Translations under genes and position numbers: made by a program | In this document: in pieces, positions 25,795-33,765 of the stretch | How positions within the stretch are numbered: position 1 is the stretch's first letter | Layout: each line of letters starts with the position of its first letter | Assembly (NCBI GenBank): GCA_934512135.1 | Contig: CAKSWT010000001.1 | Span: forward strand, 1-64,000 | DNA from: an uncultured Oscillospiraceae bacterium | GTDB lineage: Bacteria > Bacillota > Clostridia > Oscillospirales > Oscillospiraceae | Length of the DNA: 64,000 nt | Reading direction: 5' to 3' | Notes under the pieces: generated by a model | Database searches by the model: none | The model's input: only the letters and a program-made list of their open reading frames with translations | What the model was told of the DNA's origin: nothing

Positions 25795-25823
25795 ATAGTA
25801 CCGCTGAATTCCCGGTTTGTCAA
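25795..25823 (-). promoter_or_regulatory. clpB promoter
   Basis: Minus-strand TTGACA (25818-25823), 17 bp, TACTAT (25795-25800). A housekeeping SigA promoter immediately before the CIRCE element. Confidence 0.85.
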
Positions 25824-25859
25824 TAGGAATTTGTAAACCATTTGTGAATTCATCGTTCC

Positions 25860-25908
25860 CCCAGAAATCAGCAAGGCGGCGCCGTTTTATGCCGGCGCCG
25901 CCTTGCTG
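25860..25908 (-). terminator. Terminator-like hairpin after the peptidase
   Basis: Strong 16-bp GC stem (25869-25884 with 25893-25908). The minus-strand tail ATTTCT is T-poor, so efficiency is uncertain. Confidence 0.55.
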
Positions 25909-25946
25909 TATAAGATGGGATGGGTGCTTTCCCGCCGAATTCTCTG

Positions 25947-27032
25947 TTAGTCCGCACACAGGAGCTGATACACTACCTCAGCCATTGTCTCCATTTCCTG
26001 CACCGTGGTGTACTCCCGGACACTGTGAATTTCATGCATTCCGGTTGCCACCACCAGGCATTGGATTCCGTGGACGGAGAGGAAGCTGGCATCGCTGCCG
26101 CCGCAGGCAGGCTCAAAGTACGCCTTCAATCCCACGCTGCGGCAGGCATTTCGGAACCGGCGGCAGATTGCCGCATCCTCCGGAACTGTCCAGGCATGAT
26201 AAACTAGGGTGGATTCCAGGCGGCAGCTTCCCCCTGCCGCCTCCGCCGCCCGGCGGAAACAGTCCTCCATGTGATCCCGCTGGGCCAGGGCCGCCGGATG
26301 GCTAAGGGACCGGGTCTCTCCCTCCACGAAGCAGTGCTCCGGCACGATATTGCCGCTGTCCCCTCCTCGGATGATCCCGATATTGGCCGTGGTCTCCCGG
26401 TCCACTCGGCCCAAGCGCATTTGCGAAATCGCCGCCGCGGCAATGGCCACCGCATTGACTCCGTCCTCAGGCTTCAGCGCCGCATGGGCCGCCCGGCCGG
26501 TGATGTCCGCCTGAATTCGGACTCCCGTGGGCGCCGCCAGCACCGCCCGGCCAATGGGACCGTCTGTATCCAGCACATAGGCCTCCCGGGCTCTGAGGGA
26601 GGTGTAGTCCAGGCGCTCCGCTCCCTGGACGAAGTACTCCTCGCTGGCGGTAAATACTACCTCAATGGTCTTATGCTGTCGTCCCGACGCCTGTAGACGC
26701 CGGAGCGCCGCCAGCAGCTCCACGATTCCGGTTACATCGTCTCCCCCCAGGATCGTAGTGCCGTCGGTATGGATCCGGCCATCCGGGTCCATCAGAATCT
26801 TTTTTCCCTCACAGGGTGTCACCGTATCCATATGGCAGGCAAATAGCACCACACCAGGTAGGCTTCCCTCCAGTCGTCCATAGAGATTGCCGCTGTGGGT
26901 CTCCGGGAACGCCTGATCCTCCCAGACAGTAAAGTGAAGAGCCAACAGCTTCTCCCGGAGGCAGCTCCGAATCTCTCCCTCCTGTCCAGAGGGAACGCTG
27001 TAGGCCGTCAGCTCTAAAAACTCCTGTAGCAT
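25947..27032 (-). CDS. M20-family metallopeptidase (PepT-like)
   Basis: Zinc peptidase of 361 residues, probably a cytosolic di- or tripeptidase. Metal ligands are in CHMDTVTP (His, Asp), ILGGDDVTG (Asp), TASEEYFVQGA (catalytic Glu pair), VLDTDGP (Asp) and the C-terminal HSVREYT (His). The lid domain lies between. The ATG at 27032 follows GGAGG by 7 nt. That ribosome site directly abuts the T-run of the tRNA-Gly terminator, so the gene is probably expressed by readthrough from tRNA-Gly or has a hidden promoter. Confidence 0.9.
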   Translation of the reverse strand: MLQEFLELTAYSVPSGQEGEIRSCLREKLLALHFTVWEDQAFPETHSGNLYGRLEGSLPGVVLFACHMDTVTPCEGKKILMDPDGRIHTDGTTILGGDDVTGIVELLAALRRLQASGRQHKTIEVVFTASEEYFVQGAERLDYTSLRAREAYVLDTDGPIGRAVLAAPTGVRIQADITGRAAHAALKPEDGVNAVAIAAAAISQMRLGRVDRETTANIGIIRGGDSGNIVPEHCFVEGETRSLSHPAALAQRDHMEDCFRRAAEAAGGSCRLESTLVYHAWTVPEDAAICRRFRNACRSVGLKAYFEPACGGSDASFLSVHGIQCLVVATGMHEIHSVREYTTVQEMETMAEVVYQLLCAD

Positions 27033-27044
27033 CTCTGCACCTCC

Positions 27045-27083
27045 GAAAAAAGAAAACGCGCCGCAAGCGACTGCTTGCGGCGA
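27045..27083 (-). terminator. tRNA-Gly terminator
   Basis: Stem CGCCGCAAGC/GCTTGCGGCG (27073-27082 with 27059-27068) and a T-rich run (27045-27056) touching the peptidase ribosome site at 27040-27044. Confidence 0.85.
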
Positions 27084-27086
27084 CAT

Positions 27087-27162
27087 TGGAGCGGGTGACG
27101 AGGCTCGAACTCGCTACCTCCACCTTGGCAAGGTGGCGCTCTACCAGATGAGCTACACCCGC
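27087..27162 (-). tRNA. tRNA-Gly (anticodon GCC)
   Basis: A 76-nt cloverleaf: acceptor GCGGGTG/CACCCGC, anticodon stem CCACC/GGTGG with loop TTGCCAA (anticodon GCC), T arm with GTTCGAGCC, encoded CCA. Confidence 0.96.
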
Positions 27163-27176
27163 GACTTACGGATGTT

Positions 27177-27204
27177 ATTATACACCATAATTTCTTGTTG
27201 TCAA
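27177..27204 (-). promoter_or_regulatory. tRNA-Gly promoter
   Basis: Minus-strand TTGACA (27199-27204), 16 bp, TATAAT (27177-27182). Confidence 0.87.
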
Positions 27205-27243
27205 GTTATATTTTCAAAATCTGTGGTTTTTCTGCGCCCCTTG

Positions 27244-27271
27244 TTTTTTTTGCGGCGGTCCTGTATAATAT
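27244..27271 (+). promoter_or_regulatory. DUF4364 gene promoter
   Basis: TATAAT at 27266-27271 with a weak -35 TTGTTT at about 27244-27249 (16-bp spacer), before the DUF4364 gene and divergent from tRNA-Gly. Confidence 0.5.
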
Positions 27272-27303
27272 AGAAAAAGAACCATGGAAAAGGAGCGATC
27301 CGC

Positions 27304-27858
27304 ATGGAAGCTGAACCCAAGGGATTTTTACACACCAAGCTGGACGTCAAGGTACTGATCCTGTTCATTTTGGCGCGCATTGACACGCCCCTTTCCGCCC
27401 AGGAGATCTACGAGGTCGCCTATCAGGATGACAGCCTCAACTATTTCACGCTGGCCGAAAGCCTGCCGGAGTTGGTGGAATCCGGGCACCTGGAAACAGA
27501 CCCCGCCGGGAAATATCTCATCACCGAAAAAGGCCGCCAGCAGGGATCGGACGTGGAGGACTCTCTGGCTGTACCGGTGGTTCAAAAGGTTTCCGCAGCC
27601 ATTGCGGATAAGCTGACCCAGCTGCGCCGGGATCACTTTATCACCACCACCGTCACCCAAAACGACCAGGGCTACTGGATCGCCACCCTGAACTACCAGG
27701 ATGACGGCATGCCGATGATGTCCCTGTCCCTGATGGCCCCCAACGAGTCCCTTGGACACAAAATGGCCGCCAACCTCAAGCGACACGCCAACACCCTGTA
27801 TAAGCAAAATCTGGACCTGGCCATTGAATCTCCGAAGAAACGGAGTGAGCCAAATTGA
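27304..27858 (+). CDS. DUF4364 family protein
   Basis: A 184-residue cytosolic protein. The first 80 residues look like a winged helix (KLDVKVLILFILARIDTPLSAQEIYEV, then TLAESLPELVESGHLE and YLITEKG), the pattern of a PadR/MarR-like DNA-binding fold. The C-terminal half is a mixed alpha/beta domain of unknown role (DUF4364). AAGGAG lies 8 nt before the ATG. It overlaps the following small helix-turn-helix gene by 4 bp (TTGA), so the two may act together as regulators. Function unknown. Confidence 0.85.
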   Translation: MEAEPKGFLHTKLDVKVLILFILARIDTPLSAQEIYEVAYQDDSLNYFTLAESLPELVESGHLETDPAGKYLITEKGRQQGSDVEDSLAVPVVQKVSAAIADKLTQLRRDHFITTTVTQNDQGYWIATLNYQDDGMPMMSLSLMAPNESLGHKMAANLKRHANTLYKQNLDLAIESPKKRSEPN

Positions 27859-28088
27859 AGGTTTCTCCCCAGGCCTGTGATCGGATTCGCATCGAAATGG
27901 TTCGATGCGGCTACACCGCCGAGGCCCTTTCTCTGCGCACCATGATCTCCCCCACGGTGCTCCGGGGGATTCTGGTGGGCCGTGCGGAAACCATCAGCAC
28001 CCGAAATCTCTGTGCGCTGGCCTCCGCCTTCGGATATACCGCCGCAGACTTCGCAGACCTGCTCTGCGACCCACTGGGCTCTATCTAG
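27855..28088 (+). CDS. Small helix-turn-helix protein
   Basis: A 77-residue protein made up of one XRE-like helix-turn-helix (RIEMVRCGYTAEALSLRTMISPTVLRGILVG, then ISTRNLCALASAFGYTAADFADLL). It starts with TTG, overlapping the DUF4364 stop as TTGA, with GGAG 9 nt upstream. With no other domain it would bind DNA as a dimer or serve as a partner of the DUF4364 protein. Target unknown. Confidence 0.75.
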   Translation: MKVSPQACDRIRIEMVRCGYTAEALSLRTMISPTVLRGILVGRAETISTRNLCALASAFGYTAADFADLLCDPLGSI

Positions 28089-28094
28089 CACAAA

Positions 28095-28163
28095 CTGTCG
28101 AAAAAGCCTCCCGGCTTTTCCGACAGTCTCAGCAGACCTTCCGTCGGAAGGTCTGCTGTTTTA
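28095..28163 (+). terminator. Double-hairpin terminator
   Basis: First stem starts CTGTCGAAAAAGCC (28095-28126). The second is AGCAGACCTTCC/GGAAGGTCTGCT (28131-28157), followed by GTTTTA. It ends the DUF4364/HTH transcript and overlaps the acyltransferase stop. Confidence 0.8.
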
Positions 28164-29237
28164 TAGCAGCTTTTTCAGTACCGGGAGCCTTTTCAGCACC
28201 CAGGTGATACCAAGCCCTGCAACCGTCACCGCCATCACCCAAACCATGCAGGCCGGCAGCACATGGATTCTCGGCTCCAGTAGCTCATATATAAAGCTCA
28301 GCTCATGCCGCAGAATTCCCTCCAGCAGATAAGTGCCGAACACACAGCTGCCCAAGGTTCCGATAATCCGGCTGGCCCTTGGGGACACCGGATGCCAGGC
28401 ACACAGCTGGTGCACCGCCGCATAGAGGAAGAAAATCGGGAATAGCTGCAACGTCACCCGAAAATTCATGGTGATCTGGCCCTCCCGGCCATAGTTCACA
28501 TTTCCCAGTACATACATTCCCCCCACTGCCAGCACTGCCAGCAGGCCGTAGCACAGGAGCTTCCGCTTTCCGATTCCGGACCAGTCCACACGGTTTTCCA
28601 AATAGTATCCCAAAATAAAATAGAACAGATTGGGCTCCGCAAAGGGAATCCAAAGATCCGGATTGATCGGCCCCAGATTACACAGGAGTCCCACCGGCAT
28701 CAGCACGCCGTAATACAGTAGGTGCAGTCCAATGAGATAGACAAACACCGTGCTGCGCATTCCCTGAACCATAGGCCGCAGGAAGGGCAGCAGAAGCATC
28801 AGTCCCAAATAGGTGTACAGATACCAGTAGGGCGCGGAGATGCCGTTGGCCCAAAGGCGCTTCACAAAATCCACCGGTCCCGGATCCGCGAGATAACCCC
28901 AGTGATACCAGCAAAGATACAGCACACCGGAGCACAAAACCAGCACCACCCCAATCCGCAGCACCCGTTTTCTCAAGGTAACGATTATCCGCTCCTGGCG
29001 TCCCAGCAGCAGGCCGCCGGAAATCAGAAAGAAAATTGGTACCGCAACCTTGCAGAGAATCCCCAGCAGCATGGAACCGGCATAGTTGATCCTGCTGCAT
29101 CCGGGAACCATATACAGCTCAAATCCCCGCTCCTGGGTATGGTTGAACACCACCCAAAAAATCGCAATCAGTCTTAGAATCTCCAGGTCCACCCGGCGGC
29201 CGGACCTCTCCTGGTGCTTTTTCTCCACATTCTCCAT
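28161..29237 (-). CDS. Membrane acyltransferase (acyltransferase 3 family)
   Basis: A 358-residue integral membrane protein with about ten helices. It starts with the family-typical DLEILRLIAIFWVVFNHT, whose His is the probable catalytic residue, and contains PYWYLYTYLGLMLLLPFLRPM, also typical. Such enzymes O-acylate cell-wall polymers or surface sugars. Substrate unknown. It is the last gene of a run with the two radical-SAM-linked genes, 12 bp after the DUF2344 gene, so it is co-transcribed although probably unrelated in function. Confidence 0.88.
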   Translation of the reverse strand: MENVEKKHQERSGRRVDLEILRLIAIFWVVFNHTQERGFELYMVPGCSRINYAGSMLLGILCKVAVPIFFLISGGLLLGRQERIIVTLRKRVLRIGVVLVLCSGVLYLCWYHWGYLADPGPVDFVKRLWANGISAPYWYLYTYLGLMLLLPFLRPMVQGMRSTVFVYLIGLHLLYYGVLMPVGLLCNLGPINPDLWIPFAEPNLFYFILGYYLENRVDWSGIGKRKLLCYGLLAVLAVGGMYVLGNVNYGREGQITMNFRVTLQLFPIFFLYAAVHQLCAWHPVSPRASRIIGTLGSCVFGTYLLEGILRHELSFIYELLEPRIHVLPACMVWVMAVTVAGLGITWVLKRLPVLKKLL

Positions 29238-29249
29238 TCTCCGGCTCCT

Positions 29250-29909
29250 TTACCGAAACACCTGCATATCCCCGTCGTATATCTCCACCCGGTGTGCTTT
29301 CGAAAAGCTGGGTACACACTCCGGCAAGTACCGTTCCACGGCCTTGGTCAGATATTGGGGGTTCAGCGCGGGATTCTGGGCGCAGATGACCCCATCCAGC
29401 TGCAGCTCCTGCCGATTCAGCCGCCGCACCTCCATGGACCGGATCATAGGACGAATGTCTGTCTCCGCCATTCCCTTCTTGGTTTTTTTCTCCACAAGAA
29501 TACACTCCTGAGCAAACAACTCCCGGAGCTGCGCCTCCTGGCGCTCCGACACGCCGTCGTCGTATTCCAGATTCACCTGACAGCGCAGAAAGCTGAGTTC
29601 TTTGACCTTCCGTGGGCTGTCGTAGGCCGAAAGCACCCGGATCCCCGCAGGGAAGCAGGAATTCAGCCGCTGGGGCAGGGACGCCAGCTCCACGCCGTCC
29701 TCCTCCAGGGTAAAGTCCAGAATCTCGCACTGGCTGCTCATCCCCACGCTCAGAGGCAGCGCAATGGAGACATAGGCGTGGGGACTCATGCCCTGGGTGA
29801 ACTTCACATGAAGCCCCGCCCGGAGAAACACCCGCGGAAACAGGGCCATGGTGTCCAGATGTGAGATATAGATGGCCTTTCCGGTCTTTTCAAACAGCAG
29901 TCTATTCAT
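29250..29909 (-). CDS. TIGR03936/DUF2344 protein, radical SAM partner
   Basis: A 219-residue protein starting LLFEKTGKAIYISHLDTMALF, followed by FTQGMSPHAYVSIALPLSVGMSSQCEIL, the signature of this family. It is almost always next to, or fused with, the TIGR03960 radical SAM protein and is thought to work with it in an RNA- or protein-modification step of unknown chemistry. The ATG at 29909 overlaps the radical SAM stop by 8 bp and has GGAGGG upstream. Confidence 0.9.
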   Translation of the reverse strand: MNRLLFEKTGKAIYISHLDTMALFPRVFLRAGLHVKFTQGMSPHAYVSIALPLSVGMSSQCEILDFTLEEDGVELASLPQRLNSCFPAGIRVLSAYDSPRKVKELSFLRCQVNLEYDDGVSERQEAQLRELFAQECILVEKKTKKGMAETDIRPMIRSMEVRRLNRQELQLDGVICAQNPALNPQYLTKAVERYLPECVPSFSKAHRVEIYDGDMQVFR

Positions 29910-31740
29910 CGCAGGGCCCTCCGTGGTACAGCAGATTTGCGCCGCAGCCAGTACACTGCTTCCGGCAGTCCGGGGTGATCTGTGAGCGGTAGGCCGCCTC
30001 CCGCTCCCGCCAGAAAAACTTTTTGGGAATGCCGATGGACACGGTTTCCCAAGGGAAGATCTCGTCCTTTCCCCGCTCCCGCTGGGCATACCAGGCGGGG
30101 TCCACACCGCAGTCCCGGAATGCCTGCATCCACTTGTCCATCTGGAAATAGTCCGACCAGCCATCCATTTTGCATCCCAGCTCATGGGCCCGCAAAATGA
30201 CGTCACAGAGTCTCCGGTCGCCCCGGCACAGCGCCGCCTCCAGCATGCTCAGGTCTGAGGGGTGGTAGGCATAGCGAATGGATTTGCTGGGCATTTTGGA
30301 CTTCAGCAGCTGGCACCGCCGGAGGTATTCCTCCGGTGTAATCTGGGCCTCCCACTGGAAGGGCGTCCCATTTTTCGGCACAAAGAATGCGGTGGAAACG
30401 GTGATGGTCACGCCCCGGGCCTTGTTGGGAGAATGCTCCTTCCAGGCCTTCAACACCTTGTAGGTAAGGTCTGCGATTCCGATGACATCCTCATCCGTCT
30501 CTGTGGGAAGCCCCAGCATGAAATAGAGCTTCACCTTGTTCCAGCCCCCCTGGAACGCCAGAGAGCAGGACCGCAGGATGTCCTCCTCGGTGACATTTTT
30601 GTTGATGGCGTCCCGAAGGCGCTGGGTCCCAGCCTCCGGCGCAAAGGTCAGACCGCTTTTCCGCACCTTTTGGACCTTCTCCATCAGCTCCACGGAAAAG
30701 TTGTCCGCCCGGAGAGACGGCAGGCTCAAATTGATTCCCCGGGGAATGCAGTAATCCAGCATTTTGTCCGCAAATACCCCCAGCTTCTTATAGTCCGAGG
30801 TGGACAGGCTGGACAGGGTCATCTCGTCGTACCCGGAATTCTCCAGAGACTTCACCGCCAGATCATACAGCCGCTCAGGGCTTTTGGGCCGCACCGGCCG
30901 GTAGCAGAATCCCGCCTGGCAGAATCGGCAGCCCCGGATGCAGCCCCGAAACAGCTCCAATACCGTGCGGTCATGGACGATTTGGGTGGAAGGTACAATG
31001 GTGTCCGTGGGATAATACGCCTTGTCCATATCCTGGACGATCCGCTTGGTGACGGTTTTCGGCGCCCCGTGGAGGGGGATAATCTCCCGGATCGTCCCAT
31101 CCTCATGGTAGGTGTGCTGATAAAAGGAGGGCACATAGACTCCGGGGATTTTGGCTACCTCCAGCAGAAACTCCGACTTGGACAGTCCCCGGCGCTTGGC
31201 CTCCCGGAAGCACTCGATGACCTCCACATCCAGGTCCTCGCCCTCGCCCTCCACGCAGAAATCCAGAAAATCCGCCATAGGCTCCGCATTATACACACTG
31301 GTTCCGCCGGCAAAGACGATGTTTTTCAGGGTATCACCCCGGTCCGCCGCCTTCAGCGGGATTTTCCCCAGCTCCAGCATATTGAGCACATTGGAATAGG
31401 CCATCTCATAGCCCAGGGAGAAGGCAATCAGGTCAAACTGCCCCAGGGGATCGTGGCTCTCCAGTGTCCACAGTGGAAGGTCATGCTTCCGCATTTCCTC
31501 CTCCATGTCTCCCCACGGCGCAAAGGCCCGCTCGCACCAGACTCCCTCCATCCGGTTCATCAGCCCGTAGAGAATCCGCATTCCCACATTGGACATGCCG
31601 ATCTCATAGGTGTCCGGGAAACAGAAAGCAACGCGGATCTCCACCTCATCCTTAGGCTTGATGATCTCGTGATACTCTCCTCCGGTATACCGGGCCGGCT
31701 TCTGCACCTGAGGCAGAATGCGGTTGATTAAATCTGTCAT
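29902..31740 (-). CDS. TIGR03960 B12-binding radical SAM protein
   Basis: A 612-residue enzyme with an N-terminal B12-binding-like region and a radical SAM barrel. The iron-sulfur triad is CIRGCRFC (C-x3-C-x2-C) followed by QAGFCYRPVRPKS. The glycine-rich and substrate regions follow (DEMTLSSLSTSDY, FAPEAGTQRLRDAIN, KLYFMLGLPTETDED). A four-Cys tail (CRKQCTGCGANLLYHGG) may bind a second cluster or zinc. The substrate is unknown. It overlaps its DUF2344 partner by 8 bp. Confidence 0.93.
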   Translation of the reverse strand: MTDLINRILPQVQKPARYTGGEYHEIIKPKDEVEIRVAFCFPDTYEIGMSNVGMRILYGLMNRMEGVWCERAFAPWGDMEEEMRKHDLPLWTLESHDPLGQFDLIAFSLGYEMAYSNVLNMLELGKIPLKAADRGDTLKNIVFAGGTSVYNAEPMADFLDFCVEGEGEDLDVEVIECFREAKRRGLSKSEFLLEVAKIPGVYVPSFYQHTYHEDGTIREIIPLHGAPKTVTKRIVQDMDKAYYPTDTIVPSTQIVHDRTVLELFRGCIRGCRFCQAGFCYRPVRPKSPERLYDLAVKSLENSGYDEMTLSSLSTSDYKKLGVFADKMLDYCIPRGINLSLPSLRADNFSVELMEKVQKVRKSGLTFAPEAGTQRLRDAINKNVTEEDILRSCSLAFQGGWNKVKLYFMLGLPTETDEDVIGIADLTYKVLKAWKEHSPNKARGVTITVSTAFFVPKNGTPFQWEAQITPEEYLRRCQLLKSKMPSKSIRYAYHPSDLSMLEAALCRGDRRLCDVILRAHELGCKMDGWSDYFQMDKWMQAFRDCGVDPAWYAQRERGKDEIFPWETVSIGIPKKFFWREREAAYRSQITPDCRKQCTGCGANLLYHGGPCDE

Positions 31741-31744
31741 CGGC

Positions 31745-32011
31745 TCAATCCTCTATGTAACGCATTTCCGCAACGATCTGGCCGCCGGAGTTCCAGACCC
31801 GGCCGTCGCCGGACACCAGCAGCTCCCCGTAAAACTCCATGGCCACCTCAATGGCCTTGTCATCCTCCGGTGTCTTGCCTGTCATGGTCTCCGGATCGTA
31901 CACCGTCATTTTAAACTGGTTTAGGATCTCGTCCATGGGACAGCCGCACTGAGGACAGGCCGCCGCCTTATCCGACACTTTTTTCCCGCATTCCGGGCAC
32001 GTTACGAGCAT
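31745..32011 (-). CDS. Small zinc-ribbon protein
   Basis: An 88-residue protein with an N-terminal four-Cys zinc ribbon (CPECGKK and CPQCGCP) and a C-terminal alpha/beta segment with GRVWNSGGQIVAEMRYIED. The ATG at 32011 follows GGGAGG by about 7 nt. First gene of the transcript leading into the radical SAM pair, 4 bp before it. No function assigned. Confidence 0.8.
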   Translation of the reverse strand: MLVTCPECGKKVSDKAAACPQCGCPMDEILNQFKMTVYDPETMTGKTPEDDKAIEVAMEFYGELLVSGDGRVWNSGGQIVAEMRYIED

Positions 32012-32080
32012 GAAGATTCCTCCCAATGTTCCGTGCGGCTGCTGCCGCAGAAATCACCCACAGGTTTATTCGTTAGCACT

Positions 32081-32109
32081 ATTATAAGGCTTTTGCCCGG
32101 TTAGGTCAA
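32081..32109 (-). promoter_or_regulatory. Promoter of the zinc-ribbon/radical SAM operon
   Basis: Minus-strand TTGACC (32104-32109), 17 bp, TATAAT (32081-32086). The leader to the first gene is about 65 nt. Confidence 0.82.
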
Positions 32110-32115
32110 GCGCAG

Positions 32116-32152
32116 ACAAAACCCGCCTCCCCGGGATTCACCGGGAGGCGGG
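32116..32152 (-). terminator. yebC terminator
   Basis: Minus-strand stem CCCGCCTCCCGG with its complement (one bulge), then TTTTGT. Confidence 0.85.
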
Positions 32153-32164
32153 CAATGCATCCAA

Positions 32165-32893
32165 TTACTCCTGCCAGTTATGGTACACGTTCTGGACGTC
32201 GTCGTCATCTTCCATGGCGTCCAGCATTTTCTGCATGTTCTTGATGTCCTCTTCCTTCTCCAGGGTCTGATAGTTCTGGGGAACCATCTCCACCTGGGCG
32301 GAGGCAAAGGTGTACTTGTCCTGGAGGGCTGCGGAGACGGCATTGAAGTCATCGGGGTCGGTGTAGACCACATAGACCTCATCATCCTTCTGGAAGTCCG
32401 CCGCGCCGGCGTCCAGCGCATCCATCATGATCTCATCTTCATCGAGCTCCTCGTCTTCGTCCTCAATGACGATGACGCCCTTTTTGTCGAAGCTCCAGCT
32501 GACACAGCCGGAAGCACCCAGGTTGCCGCCGAACTTGTCGAAATAATGGCGCATGTTGGAGGCGGTACGGTTCCGGCTGTCGGTCATGGTCTCTACAATC
32601 ACGGCCACACCGCTGGGGCCATAGCCCTCATAGGTGATGGACTCATAATTGTCGGCGTTGCCGGAGCCTAGGGCCTTATCGATGGTCCGCTTGATGTTGT
32701 CGTTGGGCATGTTGGCCGCCTTGGCCTTGACGATCACCGCAGCCAGGCGGGAGTTGTTGGCGGGGTCACCGCTGCCGCCCTCTTTTACCGCCACGATGAT
32801 CTCGCGGGCGATCTTGGTAAATGCGGCAGATCGCTTCGCGTCGGCAGCACCCTTAGTTTTCTGGATGTTATGCCACTTGGAGTGTCCTGACAT
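32165..32893 (-). CDS. YebC/PmpR-family protein
   Basis: A 242-residue protein with the invariant start MSGHSKWHNIQKTKGAADAK and the acidic middle (EDEDEELDEDEIMM). Recent work on this family points to relief of ribosome stalling at proline stretches (YebC/YeeI, TACO1), while older annotation calls it a transcription regulator; which applies here is not visible from the sequence. Monocistronic with its own promoter and terminator. Confidence 0.95.
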   Translation of the reverse strand: MSGHSKWHNIQKTKGAADAKRSAAFTKIAREIIVAVKEGGSGDPANNSRLAAVIVKAKAANMPNDNIKRTIDKALGSGNADNYESITYEGYGPSGVAVIVETMTDSRNRTASNMRHYFDKFGGNLGASGCVSWSFDKKGVIVIEDEDEELDEDEIMMDALDAGAADFQKDDEVYVVYTDPDDFNAVSAALQDKYTFASAQVEMVPQNYQTLEKEEDIKNMQKMLDAMEDDDDVQNVYHNWQE

Positions 32894-32940
32894 TACTATT
32901 CAATCCCTTCATGAGAATAATCTATAAATAGAACCTTTTA

Positions 32941-32969
32941 ATTTTATCACATTTTCAGCCCCTTCACAA
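32941..32969 (-). promoter_or_regulatory. yebC promoter
   Basis: Minus-strand TTGTGA (32964-32969), 17 bp, TAAAAT (32941-32946). A small CCCCTT/AAGGGG hairpin overlaps the -35. Confidence 0.6.
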
Positions 32970-32994
32970 GGGGTTCTTTCGGAAAAGACGGGTT

Positions 32995-33765
32995 TTACAC
33001 AAAAAACAAATCCGGCTGGAACTGGCTCCGGGCAACCTGAACCGCCACATCCGGGAAAGCCCGCCGGAGCTTTCCCGCCAGCTTCTCCACAATGGGGTGT
33101 TCCGTGGGAAAATGCCCTGCGTCGATAAGATTCACCCCACAGCCCAGGGCATCTACAAAGTAGTTGTACTTCACATCCCCGGTTAGGAACGTGTCGCATC
33201 CGGCACGGACCGCCTCCTCCAGATATTCCCCGCAGGAGCCGCAGCCTGTGGCAATACGCCGCACCGGACGGCCTGCGTCACAGTACCGCAGTCCGTTTGC
33301 CTTCAGTCTGGTCTTTGCCAGCATCAGAAACTCCGATAGCGCCATAGGCTCCTCCAGGGTGCAGATATGTCCGATTTTCCCCTGGACCAGGTGGTCCTCG
33401 GCACGGAGCCCCAGGGCTTCCACCAATGTGTCGTCTACGCCGTCCTCCGCCTCATCCAGGTTGGTGTGCATACAGATGGCGGCAATGCCCCGTTCCACCA
33501 GGGTCATGACCTTCTCCTGCTGGAACACTCGATCCGTCACATGCTTATAGGTATCCCAAATCACCGGATGGTGGGACACAATCAGCTCCGCCCCCCAGTC
33601 TGCGGCCTCCTGAATCGCCGGCATGGTGATGTCCAAAGCCACCAGGATTTTCGTCACATTTGCGCCGCTCCGGCCCACCAGATGCCCCACATTGTCCCAG
33701 GGCTCTTTCCCTTCCTCTGGGGCTATGGTCCAAAGAACATCCAAAACATCTTTGACACTGGTCAT
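32995..33765 (-). CDS. Nif3-like dinuclear metal centre protein
   Basis: A 256-residue NIF3/YqfO protein of the short type, without the middle PII-like insert. Metal ligands are visible in IVSHHPVIWD (His pair), CMHTNLDEAEDGVDD (His, Asp) and the C-terminal DAGHFPTEHP (His, Glu). It forms a hexameric toroid in known structures; proposed roles include GTP cyclohydrolase-like activity. Its ATG overlaps the trmK stop by 4 bp, the conserved trmK-nif3 pairing of Firmicutes. Confidence 0.93.
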   Translation of the reverse strand: MTSVKDVLDVLWTIAPEEGKEPWDNVGHLVGRSGANVTKILVALDITMPAIQEAADWGAELIVSHHPVIWDTYKHVTDRVFQQEKVMTLVERGIAAICMHTNLDEAEDGVDDTLVEALGLRAEDHLVQGKIGHICTLEEPMALSEFLMLAKTRLKANGLRYCDAGRPVRRIATGCGSCGEYLEEAVRAGCDTFLTGDVKYNYFVDALGCGVNLIDAGHFPTEHPIVEKLAGKLRRAFPDVAVQVARSQFQPDLFFV

